Part shown: in pieces, positions 1 through 11,880 of the stretch | Layout: each line of letters begins with the position of its first letter | How positions within the stretch are numbered: the first letter of the stretch is position 1 | Source: Nereocystis luetkeana | Taxonomy: Eukaryota > Sar > Phaeophyceae > Laminariales > Laminariaceae | Reading direction: 5' to 3' | DNA length: 64,000 bases | Assembly (NCBI GenBank): GCA_031213475.1 | Contig: JARUPZ010000016.1 | Coordinates: 372,001 to 436,000, forward strand | Program-made: the position numbers and the translations under genes | Notes under the pieces: model-generated | What the model was told of the DNA's origin: nothing | The model's input: only the letters and a program-made list of their open reading frames with translations | Databases searched by the model: none

Positions 1-569
1 CCAACCACGCCACCCTCTCGTACGCGAAGGCCCTCAAGATGACATGTTGTGAGAGCATCGAAACGACCAACCGTGAACGTCGGTCCTTTTTTGCGGGAGG
101 CGTGGTACCGCAGAGCAAGGAGCGATTACCCAGTCGGGTAATGTTCGGGACGATGGCTGGTGGGGAGAACCCGAGATCTGGCGGACAGTTTAAGACTTGG
201 CATAGATGCATAGTCGAAGATCTTAGGGAATTCCGAATCACCGAAGGATCACCGGAACACTCCCCCTTGGTGTTTGGAGTTGAGACCGTGCTGTGGCCCA
301 CCGCAGTAAAAGAGGCGGGGAAGTGGTACCGGGGGGTCCTTGAAGCAGCCGAACGGTTCATGGTGAAATGGCACGAGGATGAGGCACAGCTGAGAAGGCA
401 GCGCCGCGCACCCGCCGTGGGTGGTTCCCAAGGGAATGAGGAAAGGGGGGGAACAGGAGCAGTGAAAGAAAGCCCGACCAACGGAAGGGGGGCAGGGGGG
501 GCAACAGGAGGAGGAGTAGAAGGGAAAGCACGTTGGACGAAAGTAGGAAGTAGACGGCAGACAGAGTAG
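1..569 (+). mobile_element. LINE (non-LTR retrotransposon) 3' end of reverse-transcriptase ORF, truncated by window edge
   Basis: An open frame runs from about position 3 to a stop at 567-569, with no start inside the window. The translation has the look of the extreme C-terminus of a LINE ORF2 after the polymerase domain: an Arg/Phe-rich 'NRERRSFFAGGV' segment, then 'LPSRVMFGTMAGGENPRSGG' (the common 'LPkrvlfG.l.ggkRp.GRp' region), 'DLREF' and 'WYRGVLEAAERFMVKWHEDE'. The last 50 or so residues are Gly/Arg-rich and degenerate. Family resemblance is recalled, not searched. The rest of the element, if present, lies left of position 1. No poly-A tail is visible after the stop. The frame is intact over about 189 codons, so this copy may be fairly young or lightly damaged. 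Confidence 0.6.
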
Positions 570-1025
570 CGAGGCACAAGGCCGGCTAGTATGTGGAATA
601 TGTCTATGCTACTAGTGCCACCAACTGCTGCAGCTAGTTCGAACGTCACATTCCCTTTTCTTTTTTTCTTTGGACGCTTTGTGGTGTTCTTATTGTTATT
701 AAAGGGGGGCCATAGTAAGTACCAGGGTAGGACCTACCGTACCCACAAAAACCTATATAATTACCTATTTTTACTTACAATATTTGGTCCTATTTACTAT
801 GGTCCCCCGTAAGAGTATTTATCTTCCTTCCTTCTTGTCCTTATGACAGGACTCTTGAGTGGTGGATAGATGACGAGCCCGCTTCGCTTTTTTTTCGTTT
901 TGTCTGGCGCATCCTCTCCGGGGGTGGGGTATGGTTGACGAAGGCAGGGCGGAGACGGCAGATAGGGTAGCAAGGTACCAGACCGGTTAGTAGGTAAAGA
1001 ACCTGCCTATGCTACTCGTACCAAA
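541..1025 (+). repeat. Two diverged copies of a LINE-tail segment flanking a MITE
   Basis: The stretch 541-625, covering the LINE stop and its immediate 3' sequence (agacggcagacagagtagcg, then ctatgctact), is repeated at about 940-1025 (agacggcagatagggtagca, then ctatgctactcgtacc). Between the copies lies the inverted-repeat element at 699-812. The arrangement fits a duplicated LINE 3' UTR, or two LINE tails side by side. Confidence 0.5.
699..812 (+). mobile_element. MITE family A, copy 1
   Basis: Terminal inverted repeats start with a G-run plus CCATAGT and end with ACTATGGTCCCCCGTAA. The interior shares 'cacaaaaacctatat' and 'aatatttggtcctattta' with the copies at 33504-46844. It is about 110 bp with no coding capacity. 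This copy has a short internal insertion in its left arm. Confidence 0.75.
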
Positions 1026-1239
1026 AAGTGATGCGGCTACCTGGAGGATGTGTTTTTCCTCTACTTCGGTGTATCTCTTATTTCTCGTGGTTCCTAGTCT
1101 TACTCTGTGGTGGGTAATGTTTCTTTAGCTCGTTGTGTATTGTCTGCCACATCACGACACTATATTTTTCCTTTTTTTTCTCTGGATTTGTCTTTTTTGC
1201 TTCTTGTGTTTCCTCTCTTTCATAGGATGTGTATGTCGT

Positions 1240-1420
1240 ACCTGTCGTATCCAGTACGATGACTCGGCAGTGCATTGTCTACTCTGTTTACTGCATAACA
1301 ATATATAGTATCTGTGCCGTAAATGTGTTACCATTACCACAGAACTTGTATATCTCTAGGATTGAAGAGTCGGCACGGACGCCGGTTGTGCTGGGTGTCG
1401 ACGGGTGGAAAGAACACACA
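1240..1420. repeat. Segmental repeat, copy 1 (pair at 9060-9270)
   Basis: Shares with 9060-9270 the series 'ggcagtgc.ttgtctact', '.gaagagtc.gcacg.ac' and 'ttg.gctgggtgtc', in the same order and orientation. Function unknown. Confidence 0.55.
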
Positions 1421-2392
1421 CGTACATCTATACTGATAGTATTGTACTGTTTGTGGTACGTACACAGAGTGGTAGCATCTGGTACACCTGGTAGTATTTT
1501 TAGTTGGCCGTGCCCCTCTCTTGCTTTGCAGTAGTTTATTTTTCTCCGCCTTTCTCCTGAAAAAAGGAAAAATTAGCTCCCTCGCTGTGTTCTTGTGCTC
1601 TTCTTGCGCCATTTGTTGTAAAATTAAAAATACAACAGCTGGGGGATCGAGGATATTGTCGAAACTCGCATTTATTTGCAAGCTGTGTGTGATACTTCGA
1701 TCGCGCCATTATATCCTTTCTCATTTCGGGATCCCTTTCCTTTACTTTTGGGCTTGTTTTGTTGCGCTCTGTCGTACCCGGTACGTCGCGGTTCATTCGT
1801 TTACAATAAATGAACGTGGTTTGTTTTCTCTGTGGCATCAAGGTCGCATATTATTAATATCAACAGCAGTACAGTAGTGTCTGCGACCTTGATGGGTACA
1901 GGATATGCACGCCGTCGGGTGGGTACAGGTATCGCGTATGGTGTATGGCGTATGGTGTACGAGGAGGGCGGGCACTGCTTGCTCGGTGTGCTGTGTTGTT
2001 GCTCATCATGCTGTCGTTGGGTACAATAATAACACGACACATGGCTGGTACTGCTGTATGTACATACACGTATCGGTAAGAGGTACCAAGTACGTACCAG
2101 GTGCAATATGTTTTAGGGCAAATGCCAAAATCAGTTATACCTAATTCGTTTGAGCCAAAATCAGGTATATACTAAAGCCAAGTGAAAACGCGCGCCACGA
2201 GCGGTGTGTTCTGTCCATGAAAATCCATAAAAATCAATACTGCGCCTAAAGCATGAAGCGTGCCACATGCCGCATGGCCTCCAAAATCTGAATTGTTTTC
2301 TTTTCTTTAGGGTGTAAATACCACGGGCTCCACTTGGACCTGCAGAGAGTCACTATTAATAGGCTCCGTTTGTTTCGCCACGGCGGGGCGCC

Positions 2393-2632
2393 GAGAGTAT
2401 TTACTCTGGCGCCCCCCCCCCCCCCTTGACAGCTTTAAATCTGCTAGACCGTCCTCGCGAAACCGCCTGCTCAAGAGTATTTACTCTGGCGCCCCCCCCC
2501 CCCGTTGACAGCTTTAAATCTTCTAGACCGTCCTCGCCGAACCGCCTGCTCGAGAGTATTTACTCTGGCACCCCCCCCCCCGTTGACAGCTTTAAATCTT
2601 CTAGACCGTCCTCGCGGAACCGCCTGCTCGGC
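2393..2632 (+). repeat. Three-unit 79-80 bp minisatellite with poly-C tracts
   Basis: Three head-to-tail units each run GAGTATTTACTCTGGC, then a poly-C run of 11-16, then TTGACAGCTTTAAATCT, then CTAGACCGTCCTCGC and ACCGCCTGCTC. Unit starts are near 2393, 2473 and 2552. Each unit begins with the perfect palindrome GAGTATTTACTC. Confidence 0.9.
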
Positions 2633-2948
2633 ACGAAATTATCTTGCCGTACCAAACCTGCGACCACCTCGACGCGGGGTGGTGCAGACAAAGACCATGG
2701 TACTGTATAGACTGCTGTGACCATACAAAGGTAGAAAACAACAGAGTACACATGAAGCACGTCGCACACCCCAGAAAAGAAAAGGTGACACCAGCGTACG
2801 CATGACATTGTATGCATGTATGTATAAATACGTACTTTTACGTTCGGCGTACGAGTAGAGTTTATACGGTAATACAGAAGAATTTCAACCAAGGGAGGGC
2901 AGAGGCACACGGAGAGAAAAAACAGTGTACGTATGGCCGCTCTGACTG

Positions 2949-3123
2949 GTTCAAATTTGGGCAAAATCAGTTGAAAGCTAGGCAGAGTAGGCAAAAACAG
3001 GTGTGCCTTGGCCTTTTCGTACCAAAATCGGTTACGATGTCAGCCTGGCCAATAGCAGGGCTCCTGGGGTGTGTATTGTACTCGTTTTTTAGCATGTAAC
3101 TGATTTTGGGCGAAAATTGGCCG
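2949..3123. mobile_element. Possible short inverted-repeat element
   Basis: The left arm around 2949-2974 (ending CAAAATCAGTT) matches the reverse complement of the right arm around 3100-3123 (starting AACTGATTTTGGG) over about 25 bp with a few mismatches. Related half-arms occur near 2125-2165. No target-site duplication was identified, so this is tentative. Confidence 0.35.
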
Positions 3124-4676
3124 GGTATACCTTATTTTGGAAAAAAAAGCTTTTATTACTATTACTGTGGTGTCTCTGATAGTATAGGGAATATAAGGGA
3201 TACAAGGCGCTTCGGTCCGCGAGCGGCCTACGCCGCCCGCTACGCTCCCTCAGGAAGGAAAAAAGCACATCAAATTATGCGAAGCGAACAGAGGTCCACG
3301 ATTGAGTTTAGTGTTTTCGAGGATAGTAATTGCAAACCGGCGACTTGATAATGCCAAGAGTCCCGCCGCCATGCTTCAGGAAAAAACAGCTCCGACGTCA
3401 GCTTGGATGCCACGAATACGCTTCGCGTCGCGGATGTCGTACGTACGTACATACACCCCAGGTAGGGTGCTACTGTCTGTACTTATTTTCTTCTTTCGAT
3501 ATGCTCTATGTCTGTACTGTATGTACGAAGAAAGCGAAAGCACAGCACGGCACAGCAGCAAAAACAATGAAAATGAAACCGAAAACTCGGAAAGGAAAAA
3601 AAATCCCCGTCCCCTCTCGTGTAATATTTTTCTGCCTGATTGGAACACCTTACACCCGTCGAAAAGAAGAAAAGAAAAAAACGCACAGAAGAGCTTCTCT
3701 CTCAGCCTCGTACGCCGCCCGCCCCTCTCGCGACCACCTCGCTACCGATTCGGTCCGGGTAAAGCTTTTATCACTCTCTGCCACGATCAGCCCCGTCGCC
3801 CGCCTCGCGTGAAGCCCGGTGCTCACCGTGGCCGTCGTTTGCCAGCTCGATAACGTTGGTGTTCAAACTGCACACCTCCCTCTTTCAACCTCAGCGTGGT
3901 CGCAAAAATAAGCACCGCTTGAATATTATCTTGCCCTCTCGAACGACATTTATAAAATCGTACATACTCTATCAACAATCATAAATCGAAGCCAGACAAA
4001 GTCCGTTCATGCATCCCTCGTGTCTCGAGGCCCACGTGACGCCTAGGCACGAAAGCGGCGACCGCGCTCCTTGCAACCCCCCCTCTACCCGCCAGCACCC
4101 GCTGGCACCCGCGACGGTGCCGGGTCGTCCCGCGATGCCGTGCTCGGAGAACACGCATGCACACGAAACGAAAGAAGAAAAAAGGAACAAAGGACCGAGA
4201 AAACAAAGAACTGCTGGAAAGGTCCGGCAAGTAATGAAAGGAGGCGGTTTGGAAGTGGGAGCTCTGAGAGGCCAGGGATGCACCAACCGAGCACGCTCAG
4301 GGGTTGTGATCTAAGTATGTAGTTCTATAGCTGACTACCGGATAACAAAAGGGGCAGTATGGGGCAGGCCCGACTACTGAGATGCAGGTCGGCCTAGACG
4401 TGTCTACGTACTCACAGAGATTGATGTCTTATCTTGATGATTCCCACTTTCCTGGCTCTCAGAGAGTTCTGAGAACAGGGGGGGTAATATACCTGGTACC
4501 CTGGTACCTGGTATAAATTAATTGCTTGGCGCGTTTCATCAGAAACACGCCTCCTCGACAATAGAGGGAAACGGGATCATGAATACCATGGCATGTCTAC
4601 TATCTGTCTATTCGTATTATACGCTCTGTATACGGCAGTAGTAGTAGTAGTAGTCTACGGGGGGGGGGGGGGTTTC

Positions 4677-4810
4677 GCGCCCCGGAGAGCGAGAGAGGAA
4701 ACCCCTAACCCTGCCCTAACCCTGTCCACACTTGTTGGTCAAGTTTTCACACTTATTTATCAAGTTTTCGTGTACCGGTTCGAACCCGGTTCGGTTCTTC
4801 CACCTTTCTT
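4677..4810 (+). repeat. B-box-containing dispersed repeat, copy 1
   Basis: Shares CGGAGAGCGAGAG, TCAAGTTTTCGT and CCGGTTCGAACCCGGTTCG with 8110-8205. The GGTTCGAACC core matches a tRNA B box but is self-complementary and has no A box nearby, so it is not called as a tRNA. This copy carries extra CCCTAA-like spacer sequence. Confidence 0.6.
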
Positions 4811-5030
4811 TGTCGGGCCTGTCTGTGACCGTCATTAAAGTGTGGTTTACTTCGAGGATGTGGGCACCTGAGTCTAGATACGATCTCTCCCAGCTCAGGT
4901 AGTAGTGTAGTAGGCGTTGAATCCACTATTAATAAAACCTCTCATTAGTCTCCCCAGCTCGACTCAGTACACGACGAGCGACGAGTCACCCTGAACCCAT
5001 CTGGGCGTTGGTCCGCATAGTCTACGGTTA

Positions 5031-5874
5031 TCATGATGCCAGGTAGGTGCGTATCGTACAGTAGGTACAACATATATATGAAGGTGAGGAGTGAGGACCT
5101 TTGTTTGAAGATCCGCCAAAATGACCGCAAGGCAGCAAACAATGCGAAAAAGAAACGAGCAGTCCCACCGCGTTTCCCATTATCTTGACGCTACTGGCAC
5201 AGGACACAGCATGCAGCAAGAGCCACGCCGGGTTGCTCGAAACCCGACTGCCTTGCTGTCTGTACCTCCCTGTGGAGAAAGGCTGTCCCTTTGTATATTT
5301 GGGACCTGACGTGCTGCTGGGGCTGCTACGTGGTGGATACTGGCGATCGCTGAGCAGCACTGGTTGGTGCTCGGGCTCGACCTTCAGAGTGATCTGAGCT
5401 CTACGAAATGCCGACGAGACAAAAGACAACAACACCAAGCATGTACGAGTAGCATCCCGACTTGTGAAACTCGACGACCAGGGTCTGGCACGACCCCGTA
5501 CCACGGGGACAGCGACGGGGGGGGGGCTTTCCGTCGGCATCGTGGCCGCCGCCATCAAGCACTTTGTGACGTCATGCGGCCAGCTCTTTGCTCTCTGCTC
5601 GTTCCGCGAAAGGATGCCTGCTGTGATAGCGTTTCTCCGAGAGTGCTGGGCAGCTTGGGTCCGCGCGAGCAGCGTAAACATGCCGGGCCGACAAACGAGC
5701 ATACCGACGCCATCATCACGATGTCGGGGGCTTGATGGTGGCCAGAGGAGAGCGTCAACGTCGGTGAGGGCTCTCTTTGGCGCTTGTAACTCGTCATGCT
5801 TTTCTGCTCCCCTCGGATTGTTATTGCGCCGCATTTTTTTCTCCCTCATCCATCATCCCTCAGCTGTCAGTTGA
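5031..5874. other. Overlapping long ORFs of uncertain meaning
   Basis: A 272-codon frame on the minus strand (5849-5031) lies opposite plus-strand frames (5121-5309, 5464-5874). None shows a domain I recognise. The plus-strand reading at 5540-5640 ('HFVTSCGQLFALCS', 'MPAVIAFLRECWAAW') looks slightly more protein-like. The interval is GC-richer than its flanks, which by itself lengthens open frames. It could be a degraded transposon or an unrecognised single-exon gene. Confidence 0.25.
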
Positions 5875-8109
5875 TTGCGCCGCGATGTTCGGCGTGCAGC
5901 CCTATCGTACATGCAAGATAAACAAAAAGATAAACAGACTTTCTCTCGACGGCTGTTGTCATGCTTTTTTCATAAAAACGCACGACACATCCCCGCGGAC
6001 GAGCTTCGCAGCTGGTTTCCTCGACTAAAGGGAAAGTGCAACCGCCGAGCGACGCGTCTGTGGAAAGATGTCTCAGAGGTCTTCCCACGGCCACCATTCA
6101 CACTACAGTAGTGTGTGTGCTGGCTGGTTTTTGAGACATACGGCTCTGAATTTCACCTCTAAAACAGGGGGGGGTGTTGTCTTGCGTAGGTATGTATGCC
6201 TGGTACCACAGCAGGACATACAAGTACTACGAGTACTGCTGTACCAGGTGACGGCGGTAGTCGACGAATATGTACACTATGCTGTTTATGTTCTGTCTGC
6301 TGTACGAGGTTTGCATCGACGATCCGTTTGGTATCCCGGCTACTACTGCTGCTGCAACTGCTCTATCTACCTCAACTGAAAATACAAGTAGCACGACGAC
6401 ACGACGATAGCATGGTGCTGCTGCAGAAAACAGCAAGATCACACACATGAAGCATCCCCATTCGCTCTCTGATAGAAAAACATAGTGCCGACGTGCCGAC
6501 GGCCTTTTTCGCTTTTTTTCCGTGCTACGATTAGTCCCATCACCGACCAACTACTACTGCTGTTGTTTTATGTACCTGACCACCTGAACCAAACCTCTCC
6601 TCTCCTCTCATATACCGTTACTGCTGTAAGTAGTAGCGTTTCCCTTGGGAGGGAACCTACAGTAGTAACCACTACCAGGTATGTCACTACTATGCCGCCA
6701 CTATTCACGGCGGAGGCATCCCAAGAGAGGAGAATCGGTCATCCCGTGACACATGAAACATTGTAGTTTTAAAACACGCAAGATACTTCACATGAACTGC
6801 CAAGCTGATATTTTCTGAACAACGGAGCGAATGCAAACGCCGAGCGATGCATGTGTCTAACATCTATGGTAAAACCTCGACGAGATAATCCCAAGTCACC
6901 ACTTTCTTCCGTTGTACTTAAAACAGTATGAACATGTGCCCCTCTTGGTTTAGAGCTTCTCGGATCTTTGTCCCAGGGGGTGTGTTATCTTATCGCCCGC
7001 GTTTTACGGTACGTAAAGGCCAAACAAGTTTATCTGGCTCTGTATATACTCTGTCTGTGTACAGCAGTTGTACCGGTACATACTGTACACTGGTGACATC
7101 GCCGCGGGAGGCTGCACGGTGTGAACTGTGAACTGCTATGTATAAACACATTGTGCTTGCCTGCACGTCGCGATTGACGCGCTGACGATTATCTGTCATG
7201 AGCTACATACGTGAAGCGAAAAGCAAAAGCTCAGGCCAGAGAATGGGTGCTGTTGTATGCACAAGTTTGGGTTTTCCAATTTTCTATTTGTGAATCCAAG
7301 AGGTTTTCCACACCTCCATGCTTTTTTCAGGAGGGTTATCCGTGGACACCTGACCTGGATATGAAACGGCCTGCCGTTTCGGCTGCTCTCACTACAGTTG
7401 TGCCCTGTGTTTCATGCGCCAACGCCAACGCTGTCACTCTGGCCTTTGTTCTTTGGTTCCTCTGTCCTCTATCGTCCCTCTTCCGACGACGTCGCACCGA
7501 GCGTGCACCCTTACCCCAGCTACCGTGCTGCAGGTCTGCCGAGCAGCCAGGAACGTGAGTCATGGTCGATCGACCCGATCTGTGATACGGGGATATAACC
7601 TTCGTTCGTAGATTTTCAGCCACAGGGCAAACAAAATTCGGGAACAGGAGCCCGGAACAAGAAAGGGTGAGACATGGTGCGGTTGCCCTGCTACGTATAT
7701 ACCAGTATGCGGGATTCGTTTTGCCCTCCCTCTTCGATTGCGAGACCGCCTTGCCGACATAGCGAGACTACAGTACACACCTTGGTGAAGAAACGGAAAT
7801 GAACCCGGAGAGCTTGCTCTTTGAAATATCATAGATCCGTTTCCCGTTTATATTTTTGTCTGGTTTCCCTTTTCTTTTTATTCATTTACCCACTTGGATA
7901 CGTACTGTGGAGGAGTGATTATGGCGATATGGACGCCTCTATAGCAAAAGAAAGTTACTGGGGGTACGCAGGGGACAGACCCTTTGCCAAGCTCCTACAG
8001 CAGTTGCATTCGGCATCCATGTTGGCTGCTGCATCCACTCCTCCCCGTGGTCTGTGTTGCTCTCTGTTTGAATCTGCTATCGTGTGGTTTTGATTTTCTT
8101 TTTTTTTCT

Positions 8110-8205
8110 GCTCCGGAGAGCGAGAGGAAACTCCTGTCCACACTTATTTCTCAAGTTTTCGTATACCGGTTCGAACCCGGTTCGTTTCTCCCACCTTGGT
8201 GTGTG
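8110..8205 (+). repeat. B-box-containing dispersed repeat, copy 2
   Basis: Compact version of the 4677-4810 repeat: CGGAGAGCGAGAGGAAA, then CTCAAGTTTTCGTATACC, then GGTTCGAACCCGGTTCG. It is flanked by T-rich sequence. Confidence 0.6.
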
Positions 8206-8375
8206 GTTTTGATTTGTTTTTGTCTATACTATTAATATGTTGTTTTTCGGTGTGCCTCCCTTTCTGCTTGCGTATCCTGTTTGTCTTGTCGTGCCTTTCA
8301 TACCTTGTTGTTTCTTTTTCCGTCCCATTTACAATACATACGAGTATTCGCCCTTCTTTTCTCTCTTCTTCCTAT

Positions 8376-8550
8376 TGATAGTCGTAACAAAGAGATCCGG
8401 GGTCGCAAAGCATGTTCTCCTCCCTCCCCCCCACCACAGTTCTTGCCTTTTATTTTTTATCGCGAGGAGACTTCGGTCCTTTCTTCCGTCGTCGAGTCGC
8501 ATCGAATTGCGCCTACCCACGCTACTATCAAAAGACGCTTTCAGCATTTT
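8376..8550 (+). repeat. Dispersed repeat family F, copy 1
   Basis: About 150 bp: GATCCGGGGTC near the left end, 'ttttatcgcgaggaga' in the middle, and GTCGAGTCGCATCGAATTG with GCCTACCCACGC at the right end. Close copies lie at 9570-9720 (+) and 46380-46530 (-), and a diverged one at 35925-36060. No coding capacity and no clear terminal inverted repeats. Confidence 0.7.
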
Positions 8551-9059
8551 ACCATGGTACAGTACAGGATACCAAACAAGAAAACGAGCAACAAGAAAAG
8601 GCAGGCCTTGATTTACCGGGAACTATTGATAAAAAATGCGGGAGTCGTTGTACTGAAGTCAGTGTATTGTAGAACACACCCATTGTCTAGTAATAATTCT
8701 GCCTGGGCCAGTTTTCCTGTTTCTTATTACTGTGGGTGTCCGGTATACAGCAGTGGGTGCCCCGAGTTAAAAGCACCCAAGATTAAATCATTCTGGAGTT
8801 GAGAGCGGTCGAATAGGCATGTATGTCCCGCCTACACGAAAACCTAGACATTTCCCACTACAGATAAGAGCAATGCGTAGCTTTGAGCGCTCGTTCCGGC
8901 ATGTCACGGGGTGCTCGGGGGGGGCACTGTATGTACTGTATATATATATTGCAGCAGTATTTTCTCCTCCTCTCCTCCTTTTTTCCCTTTCTTTCTGGCT
9001 GTTTCTCTCCTGCAAGGTGTCTGATTTGCAGCCTAGTAGTGTGTGATTGCCTTTCGTTT

Positions 9060-9270
9060 TCCAGTATACGTTGGCAGTGCTTTGTCTACTGGTCTACCGT
9101 CTGCAGTTTCCTTGCATCAGTTTGCCATGCAATCATGTATACTACATCAGCAGCATCTCTGTCCCGTACCAGTTACGGTATGTAGTTTGTGACCACAGCG
9201 CTTGAATCTCTCGAAACTGAAGAGTCAGCACGCACACTGGTTTTGCTGGGTGTCCATGGATGGAAAGTAG
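9060..9270. repeat. Segmental repeat, copy 2 (pair at 1240-1420)
   Basis: Contains 'ggcagtgctttgtctact', 'gaagagtcagcacgcac' and 'ttgctgggtgtcc' in the same order as 1240-1420. It is longer because of sequence inserted in the middle. Confidence 0.55.
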
Positions 9271-9569
9271 GGTTTCTCGTTGGAGAACATACACACAGAG
9301 ATACACCCGTAGCAGAACTGCGAGTATCTGATGTATAGCCGCGCTCTCTACTCTGCAGCAGATTGCCTCCTCGAATGCCCTTCTTACGAGGGACGAGCGA
9401 CATGCCAGCTCGTCGACCTGATCGTCGTTGGGCGTTTGCCGTAACCCACTGTTTCTATCGAGCCTTGATCAGGCTACAAACGGATCCGACAGTAGAGTAA
9501 GACCTCTTCTTTTTTTTTTTGCTCATCCCATTTATTTTCTTCGCACATCTTCTTCTCTCTCTCCTTCCA

Positions 9570-9720
9570 ACTCGTAACTCAGATCCGGGGTCACATAGCA
9601 GGCTCTTCTACCCCCTTCCCGCTGGCTACGGTACGTGCCTTCGTTTTTATCGCGAAAAGATTTCAGCCTTTTCTTCCCTCGTCGACTCGCATCGAATTGT
9701 GCCTACCCACGCTGCAAGGC
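9570..9720 (+). repeat. Dispersed repeat family F, copy 2
   Basis: Matches 8376-8550 end to end: GATCCGGGGTCACATAG, TTTTTATCGCGAAAAGAT, GTCGACTCGCATCGAATTG, GCCTACCCACGC. It abuts the tRNA-like element at 9730-9850. Confidence 0.7.
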
Positions 9721-9729
9721 GATCTCAAC

Positions 9730-9850
9730 AATTGAATCCTTTTTATTTTTATTTTTGCAAATAAAGTCAAATATCCGACCCACCTGGGGCTCGAACCCAG
9801 GACTCAAACACAAGTAGAATTCGAGGTTAACCACTTGAACCACCGGGGCG
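9730..9850 (-). mobile_element. tRNA-derived SINE-like element
   Basis: Read on the minus strand from 9850, the sequence has a Pol III A-box-like GGTTCAAGTGG, a D-arm pairing GGTT/AACC, a five-pair anticodon-type stem TCGAA/TTTGA and a perfect T arm (CTGGG, loop TTCGAGC, CCCAG). The T arm contains the B box GGTTCGAGCCC. The acceptor arms pair only partly and the anticodon loop has 11 bases, so a functional tRNA is unlikely. An A/T-rich tail with AAAAATAAAAATAAAAA follows, as in SINEs. It could also be a tRNA pseudogene. Confidence 0.45.
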
Positions 9851-11880
9851 ACCGGATACCTCTACGCGCCAAGAGTGACCAATAAACCTCAGACTCTACG
9901 TCGTCTACTGATGTATCCAAAGTCGGCTTCGTAGTCGTATTGATTGTCGTAGTGGAGCTGGGATTCTTCTGGGACGCTTCTGGTTCTGGTACAGTTACTG
10001 CTGGTGCTGCTGATACTCTTTGCACTACGATGAACATTGCAGGGCAGGTCGGGAGGCATACATACAGTGGCCAAACGACCTCGTGTTGCCTGGTACCTTT
10101 CGCAAGTTGTTCTCCAACCTAAAGAGGTGCAGGCGCGGGATCTGGCGGGAATGTTTCGCACATCAATGCAGCAGTAGTATTAAGACTAAAATTAACGTGC
10201 TCTTTGTTCTGCTGTACGTGCAGTGAGTAGTGCCTGGATATTGGTTGTAGTATGTACTGCATCTACCTGGCATATAGTACAGCAGTGGTAGTATTTCAAC
10301 GGTGTTTTTTATGTTGTTACAGCATATCGGACGTCAGTCTTCCCGTGCACTATCTGTATTCCTTCAAACAACCCCCTCCTTGCCTAGGATATCGTACCAG
10401 TGACAATATACTCTACCAGCTACTGGCATATACTGGTACCTGGTACCGGTACTGCTTTATTGCTCATGCTGGTACCTCGTCGTGCTGTACTACGAAACAG
10501 TAGTCTAATATCCTAAATACTGCTCGTATCCAAATATCCTTCCAGATACATATCATATCTCGTACCATCTTGGAATATTTCTAAAATGCGTCGGAAGGGA
10601 ATTCTTGTGAAGCCACGTCCTATGGACACGGATACAGAGTACCTGGATCGGATTATTTACGAAACGGACCTGCTGTTTGTTTCTTCAAAAATAGGCAGCT
10701 TGAATCTGCAGCGTCATTTTGTATGGGTTCACACGGAACCTGGGACCCCATTTTGCTGAGATTTCGAAGGCATGTTGTACCGGGTATGTCATTGGGTGGT
10801 CATCGAGAGGCACAGGCCAGGTCGTCACGTGGGCACACGGGAGAGTGACGCGAGTCGTGCGACTCTAACATGCTGTCGCCGCGCTCTCTGTTTCCCCCAT
10901 GGAACAACCAACCCATGTGTGGACTGCGTTGTAATGACCGCGCGCTTGAACGTACTGGCATCCCTCATCGTGTAGTCGATACCTGATACCTGATATACCA
11001 GGTATGCTGCTGTTTGTTGTATACTTTTACAGCTGCCATACATTCAAAGGTACAATATATCTCGTCGATCGTGACGTCAGTCTCAGACTCCGACCGGCCT
11101 TCATCACGCGTGCCATTGCGCTTGTTATGGGCTCTGAAGCGCTACCGGCTGTTGTTGTGATGCTTGTGGCTACGCGAAGGGCGACATGGCCCTCTGTGTT
11201 GTCATCCTGCTGTCATATGAGCTGAACACTGAGTATGTAGTCCTTTATTTTGGTGCCTACATCGGCCGCACGAATCCGGAGACTAAACACGGATCTCACG
11301 AGGATCAAAATCGCGTCTTGAAAAGTGGCTAAGCGAAAACACAAAGAATGCAAAGCAGTTCTTCTGTATATACGCAGTGGGGTAACGGTTTCAGGCCCAA
11401 GGACACACTTTCCATAGCAAGTGGCCTGATGAGTGCGATTATCTTTTTTAGAAAAACTGAAACAGCCATCAAGGTCAACCATGTCCCGCCATCGTGGGCG
11501 ATGAGATACAACTGCTGTACCGCGTTTTCCCAACACATCTATTCCATACTGGTACCAGGTATATACAGGAGTGCATATATTATCCTTGCTGTATCGGCCA
11601 TGTACCACGTATGAAACATGAACGATAGCAACGCTATGATACCTCATGTGTGCAGCACGAGTCAATAATACGCGGTACGTATTATTAATAGTATTAATAG
11701 TACTACAGTATGTTGATACTACGTGTTTAACGATGGTACAAGCACTCAGTGTGCTTGCCCGCTCTGCAGTGCAAAGTCCCTTAACACCCCCCTTCCCCGT
11801 CCTCCGTCCAATCCGTCCTTCGTTCAATCCACCTTGTGCCCGAGCAGGCGAAAAACATCCCAACCATCCCGCACAGCAGC

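Larger units (their letters stand above)
570..11880. other. Gene-poor, repeat-rich interval
   Basis: I find no ORF or exon chain here with convincing protein character. Frames are short, both strands are about equally open, and codon content follows local base composition. The interval holds the repeats listed separately: a MITE at 699, a poly-C minisatellite at 2393, B-box repeats at 4677 and 8110, dispersed copies at 8376 and 9570, a tRNA-like SINE at 9730, and a duplicated segment at 1240 and 9060. Several copies of the palindrome TACCWGGTA are also present, at 4490, 4505, 6673, 10437, 10996 and 11553. Confidence 0.55.

Noticed and set aside
3190-3250. GC-rich CGCTTCGGTCCGCGAGCGGC stretch resembling bacterial sequence
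   Set aside because: Too short and without an ORF; no basis for claiming transfer.
4700-4730. CCCTAA-type telomere-like sequence (also near 41430 and 43345)
   Set aside because: Only two or three imperfect repeats each time; too short to be an interstitial telomere.
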